In this document: positions 44,837 to 52,691 of the stretch, in pieces
How the letters are laid out: each line of letters opens with the position of its first letter
Numbering within the stretch: the first letter of the stretch is position 1
DNA from: Elusimicrobiota bacterium
GTDB taxonomy: Bacteria; Elusimicrobiota; Elusimicrobia; FEN-1173
Assembly (NCBI GenBank): GCA_016721625.1
Contig: JADKHR010000001.1
Span: forward strand, 2,694,066-2,758,065
Length of the DNA: 64,000 nucleotides
Reading direction: 5' to 3'
The notes under the pieces: model-generated
Database searches by the model: none
What the model was told of the DNA's origin: nothing
Seen by the model: the letters and a program-made list of their open reading frames with translations, nothing else
Made by a program: the position numbers and the translations under genes

Positions 44837-46861
44837 TTGAACTCGTCGGCCGCGCTCCGTGAACCGGGCGCGGCCGATTTTTTTTCCCACCTCCTCCGCC
44901 GTCCACTGATCCCTCTCGTGCTTTTGGCGGGAGGGGCTTTCGCGGCCTTGTCTTTCTGGTCCCCTCCGAAGGCCCCGCCGGGCCCCCTTTTGGCCGCCTC
45001 AGGCCGACCGGCGGTTTTGGTGGGGCGCGTGGCCGGTTATCCTTCGGGGCGGCCGGGAGGCGACTTTTTTCCACTGCGGGTCCGTTGGGTCCGCTTGGCC
45101 GGGGCGCCGGCGTTTCGCGGGAGAGGGGAGGTCTCGGTGTTTCGGAAAAAACCGACGGAGGCCTTCGCCTGGGGCGATTCCGTTTCCGTTTGGGGGCCCC
45201 TCGTGTCGACGGAGGGGGGCCCGCGCGGGCCCGGCCGGGCCTTGGCGCGGATTTTCGTTCCGGAGGGGAGAAGCGCCCTCCTCGGGCGGGCTTCGCCATG
45301 GAACCCGATCCGCTGGGCCGCCGCGCTCCGGACCAGGTTCCACGAATCCTTCCAACGCCATTTGCCCGGGGTCTTGGGGGACCTCCTGTGCGGGGTCGTT
45401 CTTGGCGAGCGCCCTCCCGGCCTTTCGGAATTCGCGGAAGATTTTCGCCGGAGCGGGACCTATCACCTCCTCGTGGCTTCCGGGTCCAACGTGGGGTTTG
45501 CGTTGGGGGTGTGGTGGATTTTCTCGCGCTGGGTCCTGTGGTGGCCGCGCCGATGGACCCTCGTCACCGCGCCCTTGGCCGCTTTCCTCTACGCGTTCAT
45601 GGCGGGGGGGGACGCCCCCGTTCTTCGGGCGGCGGTTATGGCGTCGGCCATTTCCGTGGGCGCGCTCCTGGGGCGCTGGGACCGTTTGGAACAACCGTTG
45701 TTCCTTTCGGCGGGAATTCTTTTGCTGTGGGACCCCTCTTCCCTCTTTAACGCGGGATTTCAAATGTCCTATGCCGCCACTCTCGCCATCGCCATGGTGT
45801 GGCGCGGGTCGGAGCCGGACACTCTGGAGACCCGTCCAGGCCCGCGTCACGGGGTGGCGCGGGTGGGCCGATGGCTTTTGGACCTCTTCGTGACCAGCCT
45901 GGCCGCTCAAATAGCGTTGGCGCCCCTTCTCCTCTATTACTTCGGCCGTTTTTCTTGGGTCGGTCTCGCCGCCAACATGCTGGCCGTCCCCCTGGCCGGC
46001 GTGTGTCTTTCGCTCGGGGTCGGGTTGGCGTTTTTGGACGGGTTCTGGCCCGCCGCCGCCGGTCTCTGGGCCGTCCCCACCCGGTGGGGTGCGGAATCGC
46101 TGACGGCGTAAGCGCGGCTATGCGCTCGGTGGCCAGGGGCGGAATGGCATCACACCCTGAACGGCCCCCAGGCTATGGCCCTGGCGGTGGGGATAACGGC
46201 AGGGTTCATCGCCCTCAAATTTAAGCGGCGCCGGTGGGCGGTCCTCCCCATCCTTTCCCTGGGGAGCCTGATCGTTGTTTCCGGGCTGGCGACGCCCGTC
46301 GGCCCGGAGGCTCTGGAACTGTCGTGGCGGGGAGGGAAGGCCCCCGGGGTTCGAATTCAAACGTCCGGTCGGTCCACCGTGATGGAAACCTCAACGGTTT
46401 TCCGCTCGATGGGGGATCCAGGCTCCGTCCGTCGGGTTCCATGGACATCCCACGGGTTCGACCTGGACCCGAGGTGGGTGGACGGTCGGGTGTGGACGGA
46501 GGGCGGCACCCGTTGGGAAGTGGTGCGCCCCGGCGGAAAAGACGGGTTCGCCTTTTGGTTGGAGCATGGGGGGACGAGCGCGTTCCTGAATTTCGGTCTG
46601 ACCGCGCGTCAGCAAAAGGCCTGGCTCCTCGGCCCTCCGCGCGGAGCGGACCTTGTGTCTTGGTTCGGAGGGAAGGGCGGTCCCCCGACCGACCGGATGC
46701 TGGCGGTTTTGCGCCCGCGCTGGATCGTGACGCCGAGTTCCCGCGTGCCGCGGTCCGTGCGTCGGGCCGGGGTCGCGCTTTATCACCCCCGGGGCACCGA
46801 CCTTCATTGGCGGGCCGAAGAATCCACCGCCGGGTTTAGACCACCTCCGCAAAATTGGTAG
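44837..46861 (+). CDS. comEC: ComEC/Rec2-like competence channel protein (in-frame stop)
   Basis: First part (44837-46111): N-terminal OB-like region and the ComEC competence domain, with GDLLCGVVLGERPPGLSEFA, FRRSGTYHLLVASGSNVGFA, DAPVLRAAVMASAISVGALL, LWDPSSLFNAGFQMSYAATL and ALAPLLLYYFGRFSWVGLAA. A TAA at 46109-46111 interrupts it, and the same frame continues at once (ARLCARWPGAEWHHTLNGPQ) to 46861. The C-terminal part looks like a degenerate ComEC metallo-beta-lactamase domain: the HxHxDH zinc motif is absent. It would import single-stranded DNA across the inner membrane. The stop may be a sequencing error, real truncation, or readthrough. Confidence 0.8.
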
Positions 46862-46862
46862 G

Positions 46863-47246
46863 ATGTCTCCCATCATGGGTTTTTCTATCGGGGTGGATAT
46901 TGTGGAGGTCAAACGCGTGGCGCGGCTGGTGAAGAACCCCCGCTTTGTCGATCGCGTTTTTTCCCCCCGGGAGGTGGCCTATTGCCGGGGAAAGAAGAAT
47001 GCGGCCCAGCATTTCGCTGTCCGTTTTGCCGCGAAAGAGGCGGTGTATAAGGCGCTGGGCCGCCCGGGCGTGGCGCACAAAGAAATCTCGGTCAAAAACG
47101 ACCCCACGGGTAAACCCCGCGTTGAGTTGGCCCAGCACCTGAAATCTTTTGAAAAGCGGGTGAGCCTCACCCTCTCGCACACCGCCGAATACGCCGTGGC
47201 GGTGGCGCTCTTTCAGCCCGTTCGGCGTTCCTCTAAAGGGTCCTGA
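46863..47246 (+). CDS. acpS: Holo-[acyl-carrier-protein] synthase
   Basis: A 127-residue AcpS that transfers 4'-phosphopantetheine from CoA to acyl carrier protein. It has the first motif IGVDIVEVKRVARLVK, the Mg-binding FAVRFAAKEAVYKALG and the C-terminal VSLTLSHTAEYAVAVALFQ. Length is typical. The ATG at 46863 lies two bases after the comEC-like stop; MGFSIG at 46875 is an alternative start that matches the family N-terminus better. nnrD follows after three bases, a common pairing. Confidence 0.93.
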   Translation: MSPIMGFSIGVDIVEVKRVARLVKNPRFVDRVFSPREVAYCRGKKNAAQHFAVRFAAKEAVYKALGRPGVAHKEISVKNDPTGKPRVELAQHLKSFEKRVSLTLSHTAEYAVAVALFQPVRRSSKGS

Positions 47247-47249
47247 GCG

Positions 47250-48134
47250 ATGGCTCCTTCGGTGACGACGTTTCGTTCCTGGCTCCCGCCCCGGCGGCCC
47301 GACGCCCACAAAAATAATTTCGGTCACGTGCTCGTGCTCGGCGGTTCCAGGGGCCTGATGGGCGCGCCTCGCCTGGCCGCCTGGGGCGCCCTCCGGGGCG
47401 GAGCGGGCCTGGTCACCATGGCGGTGCCGGAATCTTTGGAGCCCATTGCGGCCGGGGGTCCTTGGGAGGCCATGACGCTTCCGCTTCCGGAAAAAAATGG
47501 AGTCCTGTCGGTTCGGGCCCTCCCGATGGTTCGGCGATGGATCGAGGCCCGGCGGGTGTCGGCCGTGGTTTTGGGCCCGGGTTTGGGGGGCGGGGCGGGG
47601 GTCACCGCCTTTGTGCGCGGCTTTCTCGCCACCCTCTCCGTCCCGACGGTGTTGGACGCCGACGGGTTGAACGCGCTGGCGCGCGGCGGGTTCCGATGGA
47701 TCGCGGCTCCCTGGATCCTCACGCCCCACGCCGGGGAAATGGCGCGATTGCTCGGGACCTCGGCCTCCGAGGTTCAAAAAGACCGGCGCGGTTCGGCCCT
47801 CTCGGCGGCCCGTCGATTCAAAGCCGTGGTGGTCTTGAAAGGCCGCGGGACTCTCGTCACCGACGGCGATCGGGAATTTAAGAATTCCACGGGCAACCCG
47901 GGAATGGCCACCGGTGGCACGGGCGACGTTCTGGGCGGTCTCACGGCCGCGCTCCTGGGCCAGGTGTCGGCCAAAGACGTTCCCGAACGCCTTTGGCGCG
48001 CCGCCGTTTTGGGCGCCCATCTCCACGGTTTGGCCGGCGACCTGGCCGGCGCGAAAACAGGCCGGGTTTCGCTCATTGCGGGCGATGTGGCCGCCCACCT
48101 CCCCCTGGCCTTCCGCCGGACCTTCTCCGTCTGA
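47250..48134 (+). CDS. nnrD: ADP/ATP-dependent NAD(P)H-hydrate dehydratase
   Basis: A 294-residue ribokinase-like enzyme that repairs hydrated NAD(P)H. It has HVLVLGGSRGLMGAPRLAAW, LRGGAGLVTMAVPESLEP, VVLGPGLGGG, TVLDADGLNALARGG, WILTPHAGEMARLLG and the catalytic NPGMATGGTGDVLGGLTAAL. In many bacteria it is fused to the NnrE epimerase; here the epimerase domain is absent and not elsewhere in the window. It follows acpS by three bases. Confidence 0.93.
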   Translation: MAPSVTTFRSWLPPRRPDAHKNNFGHVLVLGGSRGLMGAPRLAAWGALRGGAGLVTMAVPESLEPIAAGGPWEAMTLPLPEKNGVLSVRALPMVRRWIEARRVSAVVLGPGLGGGAGVTAFVRGFLATLSVPTVLDADGLNALARGGFRWIAAPWILTPHAGEMARLLGTSASEVQKDRRGSALSAARRFKAVVVLKGRGTLVTDGDREFKNSTGNPGMATGGTGDVLGGLTAALLGQVSAKDVPERLWRAAVLGAHLHGLAGDLAGAKTGRVSLIAGDVAAHLPLAFRRTFSV

Positions 48135-48218
48135 AAAGAGGGAGGATATTCCCCTCCGGTCATCGTTTCGAATTGGATTTTTCCCAGGAGCGGGGGGGCC
48201 GAAACAGACCTCCCCCAG

Positions 48219-48241
48219 CCCCCTCCTAGAGAAGGAGGGGG
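48219..48241. repeat. G/C-rich intergenic hairpin
   Basis: CCCCCTCCT (48219-48227) pairs with AGGAGGGGG (48233-48241). Together with the preceding CCTCCCCCAG it resembles one arm of the hairpin pair at 3303-3398. It lies in the 240-base gap after nnrD and could also slow transcription, but no T tract follows. Confidence 0.5.
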
Positions 48242-48376
48242 AACCAAGCGGAAGGAACTCGAGTTGGCTTGTGAATGGGATTCCCTCCGACGACTTGGTC
48301 TCTCTGGAGGGGAGGCCCATGGACCCGCGCGGTTTCTCTTAATTTTGTAGAATAACACATCCTTCATGCGCCGACC

Positions 48377-49558
48377 TTGCCTTCTCCGCCCCCGATCGTG
48401 AACGACCGAGAGACGCTGGCCATCGCCGTTTCTCTCCGACGTAGAATTCACCAGTGTCCGGAACTGGGCGGTCGTGAATTTGAGACGACGGCTCATGTGG
48501 CCCGCGCGCTGAGGCGCGGAGGGATCCCCTTTAAAGCGCACCGACCGACGGGGCTGGTGGCCCGCCTCGAAAATGGGTCCGGCCCCTGCGTGGCTTTGCG
48601 GGCGGACCTGGACGCTTTGCCACTGACCGAAATCCCAGCCCTTCCCTTTCGCTCCCGCCGCCCCGGCGTCATGCACGCTTGCGGGCACGATGCCCACACG
48701 GCCATGATGGCGGCGGCCGCCCTTCGGCTGAAGGCCGAGGGGCTGGGCGAGCGGGGCACCGTCAAATTTTTGTTTCAACCGGACGAAGAGGGGTCGGGCG
48801 GAGCGCGGCAACTCCTTCGGCAGGGGGCCTTCAAGTCTCCCTCGGTGGACTCGGTGTTCGGTCTTCATGTGAACCCGCGGCTTCCCGCCGGCACCATCGG
48901 ACTTCGCCCCGGGCCTCTCATGGCGGCGGTGGATCGGTTCACGTTGACGGTGACGGGGCAGGGGGGCCACGGCGCCTACCCCCACGAAGGGCGGGACGCC
49001 ATCGCTATCGCGGCGCAGATCATCTCTTCGCTTCAATTGATCGTGTCCCGCCGGGTGGATCCCGTGGAGCCCGCGGTTCTGACCGTGGGAACGATCCATG
49101 GCGGAGAACGGTTCAATATTTTGGCTTCAACGGTGACGCTCACGGGAACGGTGCGGACCCTGTCGGACGACCTGCACGCCCGCCTGCCGCGCCTCATCCA
49201 TGAGGTGGCCGACGGCGTGGCGCGCGCCCACGGGGCCCGCGTGGACCTAACCTACGAGATGTTGGGCCGCCCGGTGGTCAACGATCCGCGCATGACCGCG
49301 CTGGCTCGCCGCGCCGCCGTGGACGCGGTGGGAGAACGGCGCGTGGTGGATTTGGACGGGCCCTCCATGGGCGGGGAAGACTTTTCGGAGTATCTTTATC
49401 GGGCGCCCGGGTGTTTCGCTTACCTCGGCACGGGCGCCGGCCCGTTGACCCGCCGCCCCTGGCACCATCCGTCCTTCGTTTTGCACGAACCCTCTATGTT
49501 GTCGGGCGTTAAGTTTTTAATGGCGGTGGCGCGCCGGGCCTTGAACGAAAAAGCGTGA
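48377..49558 (+). CDS. M20-family metallopeptidase/amidohydrolase
   Basis: A 393-residue zinc amidohydrolase of the IAA-Leu/hippurate type. Metal and catalytic segments: VALRADLDALPLTE, MHACGHDAHTAMMAAAALRL, KFLFQPDEEGSGGARQLLRQ, FGLHVNPRLPAGTIGLRPG and SMGGEDFSEYLYRAPGCFAY. The dimerisation (lid) domain lies between about 180 and 290. It would hydrolyse N-acyl amino acids or similar amides in the cytoplasm. No ATG is in frame at the front; TTG 48377 or GTG 48398 must be the start. Confidence 0.88.
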   Translation: MPSPPPIVNDRETLAIAVSLRRRIHQCPELGGREFETTAHVARALRRGGIPFKAHRPTGLVARLENGSGPCVALRADLDALPLTEIPALPFRSRRPGVMHACGHDAHTAMMAAAALRLKAEGLGERGTVKFLFQPDEEGSGGARQLLRQGAFKSPSVDSVFGLHVNPRLPAGTIGLRPGPLMAAVDRFTLTVTGQGGHGAYPHEGRDAIAIAAQIISSLQLIVSRRVDPVEPAVLTVGTIHGGERFNILASTVTLTGTVRTLSDDLHARLPRLIHEVADGVARAHGARVDLTYEMLGRPVVNDPRMTALARRAAVDAVGERRVVDLDGPSMGGEDFSEYLYRAPGCFAYLGTGAGPLTRRPWHHPSFVLHEPSMLSGVKFLMAVARRALNEKA

Positions 49559-49571
49559 CGGGGGGAACGGT

Positions 49572-50603
49572 ATGGCGGGAGCGGCGGCCGGGGATCCACC
49601 TTTCGCTTTCATGGGGCGCGTGAGCCGAAAAGCCGTCGGCACGGTGGGGTCTTTGGGCGAGTGGGGGTTTTTGGCGCGGCTTCTGCCGAAGCTGTCCAAG
49701 GGACTTTCGGGTCGGGTGGCGTTGGGACCGGGGGACGACGCGGCCCTTGTCCGGGTGGGCCGGGAAACGTGGGCCTTGACGACGGACATGCTGGTGGAGG
49801 GGGTTCATTTTCGGAAGGAATGGACCACGGGCGAAAATTTAGGGCACAAGACCCTGGCCGTCAATTTGTCGGATCTGGCCGCCATGGGGGACGTGGCGCC
49901 TGCCGTGGGCGTTCTCTCGGCGGGGATGCCGCCGAAGACGCCGGTCCGGTTTATCGAGGGGTTTTACCGGGGCTTTGCGCGGTTGGCTCGGGAGCACGGG
50001 TTCGAGCTGGTGGGCGGGGACACGGTTCGTTCGGATCGGCTGGTCTTCTCTCTGGCCGCCTTCGGCCGGGTGCGGGGACTGGTTTTTAAACGGTCCGGCG
50101 CTCGCGTCGGGGACGCTCTGATGGTGACGGGAACCCTGGGGGACGCGGCCGCGGGGTTGATCCTTCTGGAAAAGGGGGGGCGGCGCCGGGACTCTTTTCT
50201 CGTCCAGCGCCTCCTGCGCCCGGAACCGCGGCTGGCATGGGCCCGGCGGCTGGCGGGGACCGGGGGCGTGACGGCGGGAATGGATTCCTCCGACGGTTTT
50301 TGGCGGAGCGTGAAGGTCCTCGGGGAATCTTCGCGCGTGGGCGCCGAGGTGTGGGCGGACCGGTTGCCGGTCTCCCCCTCGCTTCGGACCTGGGCGAAGG
50401 GTCGGGCCGAAGATTTTGCGCTGGTGGGCGGAGAGGACTACGAGTTGGTTTTTACCGCGCGGCCCGAGGCCGTGCGCCGAATTGAGAGTTTTGGTTTTGC
50501 CCGCGAAGTGGGAAGAATCCTTCCCTCTCGCCGGGGATTCACCGCGTTGCACGACGGACGCAAACGGGAGGTTCCCTCTGGCTTCGAGCATTTTAACGGT
50601 TAA
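49572..50603 (+). CDS. thiL: Thiamine-monophosphate kinase
   Basis: A 343-residue ATP-dependent kinase making thiamine diphosphate from the monophosphate. PurM-like motifs: GSLGEWGFLARLLPKLSKGL, LGPGDDAALV, LTTDMLVEGVHFRKEWTTGE, KTLAVNLSDLAAMGDVAPAV, FELVGGDTVRSDRLVFSLAA, TAGMDSSDGFWRSVKVLGES and FALVGGEDYELVFTA. ATG 49572 has GGGGGAA ahead; 49611 would also give a complete protein. tsaE overlaps its end. Confidence 0.92.
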   Translation: MAGAAAGDPPFAFMGRVSRKAVGTVGSLGEWGFLARLLPKLSKGLSGRVALGPGDDAALVRVGRETWALTTDMLVEGVHFRKEWTTGENLGHKTLAVNLSDLAAMGDVAPAVGVLSAGMPPKTPVRFIEGFYRGFARLAREHGFELVGGDTVRSDRLVFSLAAFGRVRGLVFKRSGARVGDALMVTGTLGDAAAGLILLEKGGRRRDSFLVQRLLRPEPRLAWARRLAGTGGVTAGMDSSDGFWRSVKVLGESSRVGAEVWADRLPVSPSLRTWAKGRAEDFALVGGEDYELVFTARPEAVRRIESFGFAREVGRILPSRRGFTALHDGRKREVPSGFEHFNG

Positions 50604-51081
50604 GAAAACCCCGGCGCTTTCCCGGGAGACAGGGAGCGAGGCCGAAACCATGGCCTTCGCCCGTGAGTTGGGCGGCCATTTGAAGCCCGGCGATTGGGTG
50701 GCGCTCATGGGGGAATTGGGGAGCGGCAAGACGGCTTTTGTTAAAGGTTTGGCCGAGGCTCTGCATTTGGAGGGTGTGCCGCGGAGTCCCACCTTTTCCA
50801 TTGTCCAGGTCCACCGCCCCAAACGGGGAGGGATCGCCCTTCGACACGTGGACCTCTATCGGCTCGCCCCGATGGAAATCCCCGCTCTCGAGTGGGAGGA
50901 GCTTCACCAGGATACGGGCGTTACCGTCGTGGAATGGGCGGAGAAGTGCCAATACCTATGGCCTTCCCAATGCCTTCCGATCCGACTGACCCACGAAGGT
51001 CAGGACGCACGGCTTATCGAACTCTACATCTACGGCGCTCGCTCGGAAGAACTCGTGCGGCGGCTGAAAGGCGCAAAATGA
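50578..51081 (+). CDS. tsaE: tRNA t6A-modification ATPase TsaE
   Basis: About 165 residues. The P-loop is ALMGELGSGKTAFVKGLAEA, followed by VPRSPTFSIVQVH, RHVDLYRL and TVVEWAEKCQYLWPSQCLPI. With TsaB and TsaD it supports threonylcarbamoyladenosine formation at position 37 of ANN-decoding tRNAs. Homology reaches at least to LTVKKTPALSRE, but no ATG, GTG or TTG lies there; a CTG at 50578 sits six bases after GGGAGG and is the best start, inside thiL. An ATG at 50650 would delete the first strand. It overlaps tsaB by ATGA. Confidence 0.85.
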   Translation: MASSILTVKKTPALSRETGSEAETMAFARELGGHLKPGDWVALMGELGSGKTAFVKGLAEALHLEGVPRSPTFSIVQVHRPKRGGIALRHVDLYRLAPMEIPALEWEELHQDTGVTVVEWAEKCQYLWPSQCLPIRLTHEGQDARLIELYIYGARSEELVRRLKGAK

Positions 51082-51875
51082 AAATCCTCGGCATAGAAAC
51101 CACCGGCGTTCACTTGGGGGGATGTCTCTGGGAAGATTTCCGCATCCGCTCGGAGAAGTCTTTTTCGGACGGCGTCTCTCACAGCCAACGGCTGATGCCG
51201 GCTTTGGACGACATATTCAAGAAGGTGTCCTTCGGTCCCCAGGATCTGGACGCCCTGGCGGTGGACGTGGGCCCCGGCCGGTTCACGGGGATCCGGCTGG
51301 GCGTCTCCGCCGCGCGGACACTGGCTCAAACGCTCGAGAAGCCCCTGGTGGAAATGACGAGCCTGGAGGTTTTAGCGGCGGAAGGGTCCGGCTGGCAAAC
51401 GGGGAAATCCTTCGTTTGGAATTTCAAGGAGGACATGCTGTGCGTTCTTCTGGACGCGCTCCGGGGCGACGTCTACATGGCGGTCTGGCGGTTTCATAAG
51501 TTGACGGAAAAAAGCCGCCGGGGGATCCCTTCCGGCCGGTCCTACCACACCTTCAGCCATCACTTCAAATTGGTCCACGCCCCCACGTTGTTCCCGTTCG
51601 ACCGTTTCCTTCATTTCTTCCAAAACTGTTTTCAGACTCAAAGTCTCCTGTTCCTCGGGTCCGCGGCCAGCCGGTATAAGAAGGAGCTGTCCAAAGCCTT
51701 TGGCCGCCGCGCTCGTTTCCGCCCGGACGTGATGGAACCCAAACCCTTCTGGGTGGCCGCCCTGGGGTCCGAGAAGTTCTTCCGCCGCGAAGTCAAATCC
51801 TTCGCCCAGGTCCGCCCCCTCTACCTCCGCCCCTCCTACGCCGAAGAAGCCGCCGCCAAAGCCGCCCGCCCGTAA
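51078..51875 (+). CDS. tsaB: tRNA t6A-modification protein TsaB
   Basis: A 265-residue ASKHA-fold protein, partner of TsaD and TsaE. The N-terminus is MKILGIETTGVHLGGCLWED; the family loop is LDALAVDVGPGRFTGIRLGV followed by SAARTLAQTLEKPLVEMTSL. The middle (HFKLVHAPTLFPFDRFLHFF) is less conserved, as usual. It ends QVRPLYLRPSYAEEAAAKAA, the common TsaB tail motif YLRP. ATG overlaps the tsaE stop. Last gene of the acpS-to-tsaB series; a terminator follows 110 bases on. Confidence 0.9.
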   Translation: MKILGIETTGVHLGGCLWEDFRIRSEKSFSDGVSHSQRLMPALDDIFKKVSFGPQDLDALAVDVGPGRFTGIRLGVSAARTLAQTLEKPLVEMTSLEVLAAEGSGWQTGKSFVWNFKEDMLCVLLDALRGDVYMAVWRFHKLTEKSRRGIPSGRSYHTFSHHFKLVHAPTLFPFDRFLHFFQNCFQTQSLLFLGSAASRYKKELSKAFGRRARFRPDVMEPKPFWVAALGSEKFFRREVKSFAQVRPLYLRPSYAEEAAAKAARP

Positions 51876-51987
51876 AACGATCCCGGGGCCGGTCCACAAG
51901 ACAAACCGCTACCTAACTCCTAGAAAACAAAATAGTTTAAAAGTTTAGGAAGTCCCCTTCCTTCCACAGGCCGACCTGACCGCTGAC

Positions 51988-52010
51988 GGGCCCGCACGGC
52001 GGGCCCTTTT
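51988..52010 (+). terminator. Terminator downstream of tsaB (repeat unit 1)
   Basis: GGGCCCGC, loop ACG, GCGGGCCC, then TTTT. A second identical structure follows in unit 2. Confidence 0.75.
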
Positions 52011-52118
52011 CCTCCCATCAGGTCGGCGCGGTCAGGCGTTCAAGTCCCCTGTTGGTTATTCTCTCTCATGTCCAGCGTGCGCGGGGGGCTTGTCTTCCAG
52101 GCCGGCCTGACCGCTGAC

Positions 52119-52141
52119 GGGCCCGCGCGGCGGGCCCTTTT
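52119..52141 (+). terminator. Second copy of the terminator hairpin (repeat unit 2)
   Basis: GGGCCCGC, loop GCG, GCGGGCCC, then TTTT. The loop differs by one base from unit 1 while the stem is conserved. Confidence 0.65.
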
Positions 52142-52208
52142 CCTCCCATCAGGTCGGCGCGGTCAGGCGTTCAAGTCCCCTGTTGGTTATTCTCTCTCAT
52201 GTCCAGCG

Positions 52209-52290
52209 TGCGCGGGGGGGGACTTGAACCCCCACGCCTCTCGGCTTACGCACCTCAAGCGTACGCGTCTGCCAATTTCGCCACCCGCGC
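52209..52290 (-). tRNA. tRNA-Leu (anticodon GAG)
   Basis: Minus-strand cloverleaf beginning GCGCGGGTGGCGAAATTGGC and ending with acceptor CCCGCGC plus discriminator A; CCA is not encoded. The anticodon stem TACGC/GCGTA encloses the loop TTGAGGT, giving anticodon GAG, which reads CUC/CUU. A variable arm (GCCGAGAGGC) of class II type fits leucine, as does the T arm GGGGGTTCAAGTCCCCC. It lies just after secG, the same neighbour as leuU in E. coli. Confidence 0.95.
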
Positions 52291-52315
52291 ACGCTGGACA
52301 CGAAAAAAAAAGAAT

Positions 52316-52681
52316 CTATTTCTTTGCGGGGACCGCCGCCTTTTCAACGGCGGGTGCCGTCTCGGGCTTGACCGGGGCCACGGGGGCCGCGGCGGGCGAA
52401 GAGATGGGCGCCGGAATGGAGAATTCCCGGGTGACGCTCCGCACGCCCCGTTTGGAGCCCAGGTAAGTGAGGAGAAGAGACGAGATGAAAAAGGCCACGG
52501 CGAAGCCGGTGGTGACTTTGCGGATGAACTGAGAACCGGAGGGCGCCGAGAAAACGGCGTCGCTCCCGCCTCCCCCGAAAATTCCCGAAAACCCCGCGCC
52601 TTTCCCGGACTGCAACAGGACCGCCAGGATCACCAACAGGCAGGCCACCACGTGGACGGAAAGCAAAACGCTGTATAACAT
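52316..52681 (-). CDS. secG: Preprotein translocase subunit SecG
   Basis: A 121-residue SecG: helix 1 (VLLSVHVVACLLVILAVLLQ), the conserved SGKGAGFSGIFGGGGSDAVF loop, helix 2 (TGFAVAFFISSLLLTYL) and an Ala/Pro-rich C-terminal tail. It assists SecYE in protein export through the inner membrane. It follows pgk by ten bases and is followed by tRNA-Leu, so all three may share a transcript. Confidence 0.94.
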   Translation of the reverse strand: MLYSVLLSVHVVACLLVILAVLLQSGKGAGFSGIFGGGGSDAVFSAPSGSQFIRKVTTGFAVAFFISSLLLTYLGSKRGVRSVTREFSIPAPISSPAAAPVAPVKPETAPAVEKAAVPAKK

Positions 52682-52691
52682 GAAGTCTCCT

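Larger units (their letters stand above)
51961..52217. repeat. 131-bp direct tandem repeat abutting tRNA-Leu
   Basis: Two units (51961-52093 and 52094-52217) are nearly identical: each holds CCGACCTGA/TCAGGTCGG outer stem, an inner GGGCCCGC/GCGGGCCC hairpin with TTTT, the segment GCGTTCAAGTCCCCTGTTGG and ends with the last 11 bases of the tRNA-Leu gene as seen from the plus strand (TGCGCGGGGGG). In unit 2 this end is the real tRNA gene; in unit 1 it is an orphan fragment. Unit differences keep the outer stem paired (A-U to G-U). The duplication therefore extends into the tRNA 3' end, suggesting unequal recombination or an att-like event. No gene is visible in 51876-52208. Confidence 0.85.

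Noticed and set aside
46863..48134. NnrE epimerase domain expected beside NnrD
   Set aside because: Searched by eye in the acpS-nnrD region and its flanks; no YjeF_N-like sequence is present, so none is annotated.
51961..52217. Possible CRISPR or second tRNA in the tandem repeat
   Set aside because: Only two long units without spacers and no cas genes. The TTCAAGTCC word looks like a T loop, but no acceptor, D or anticodon arms can be drawn around it.
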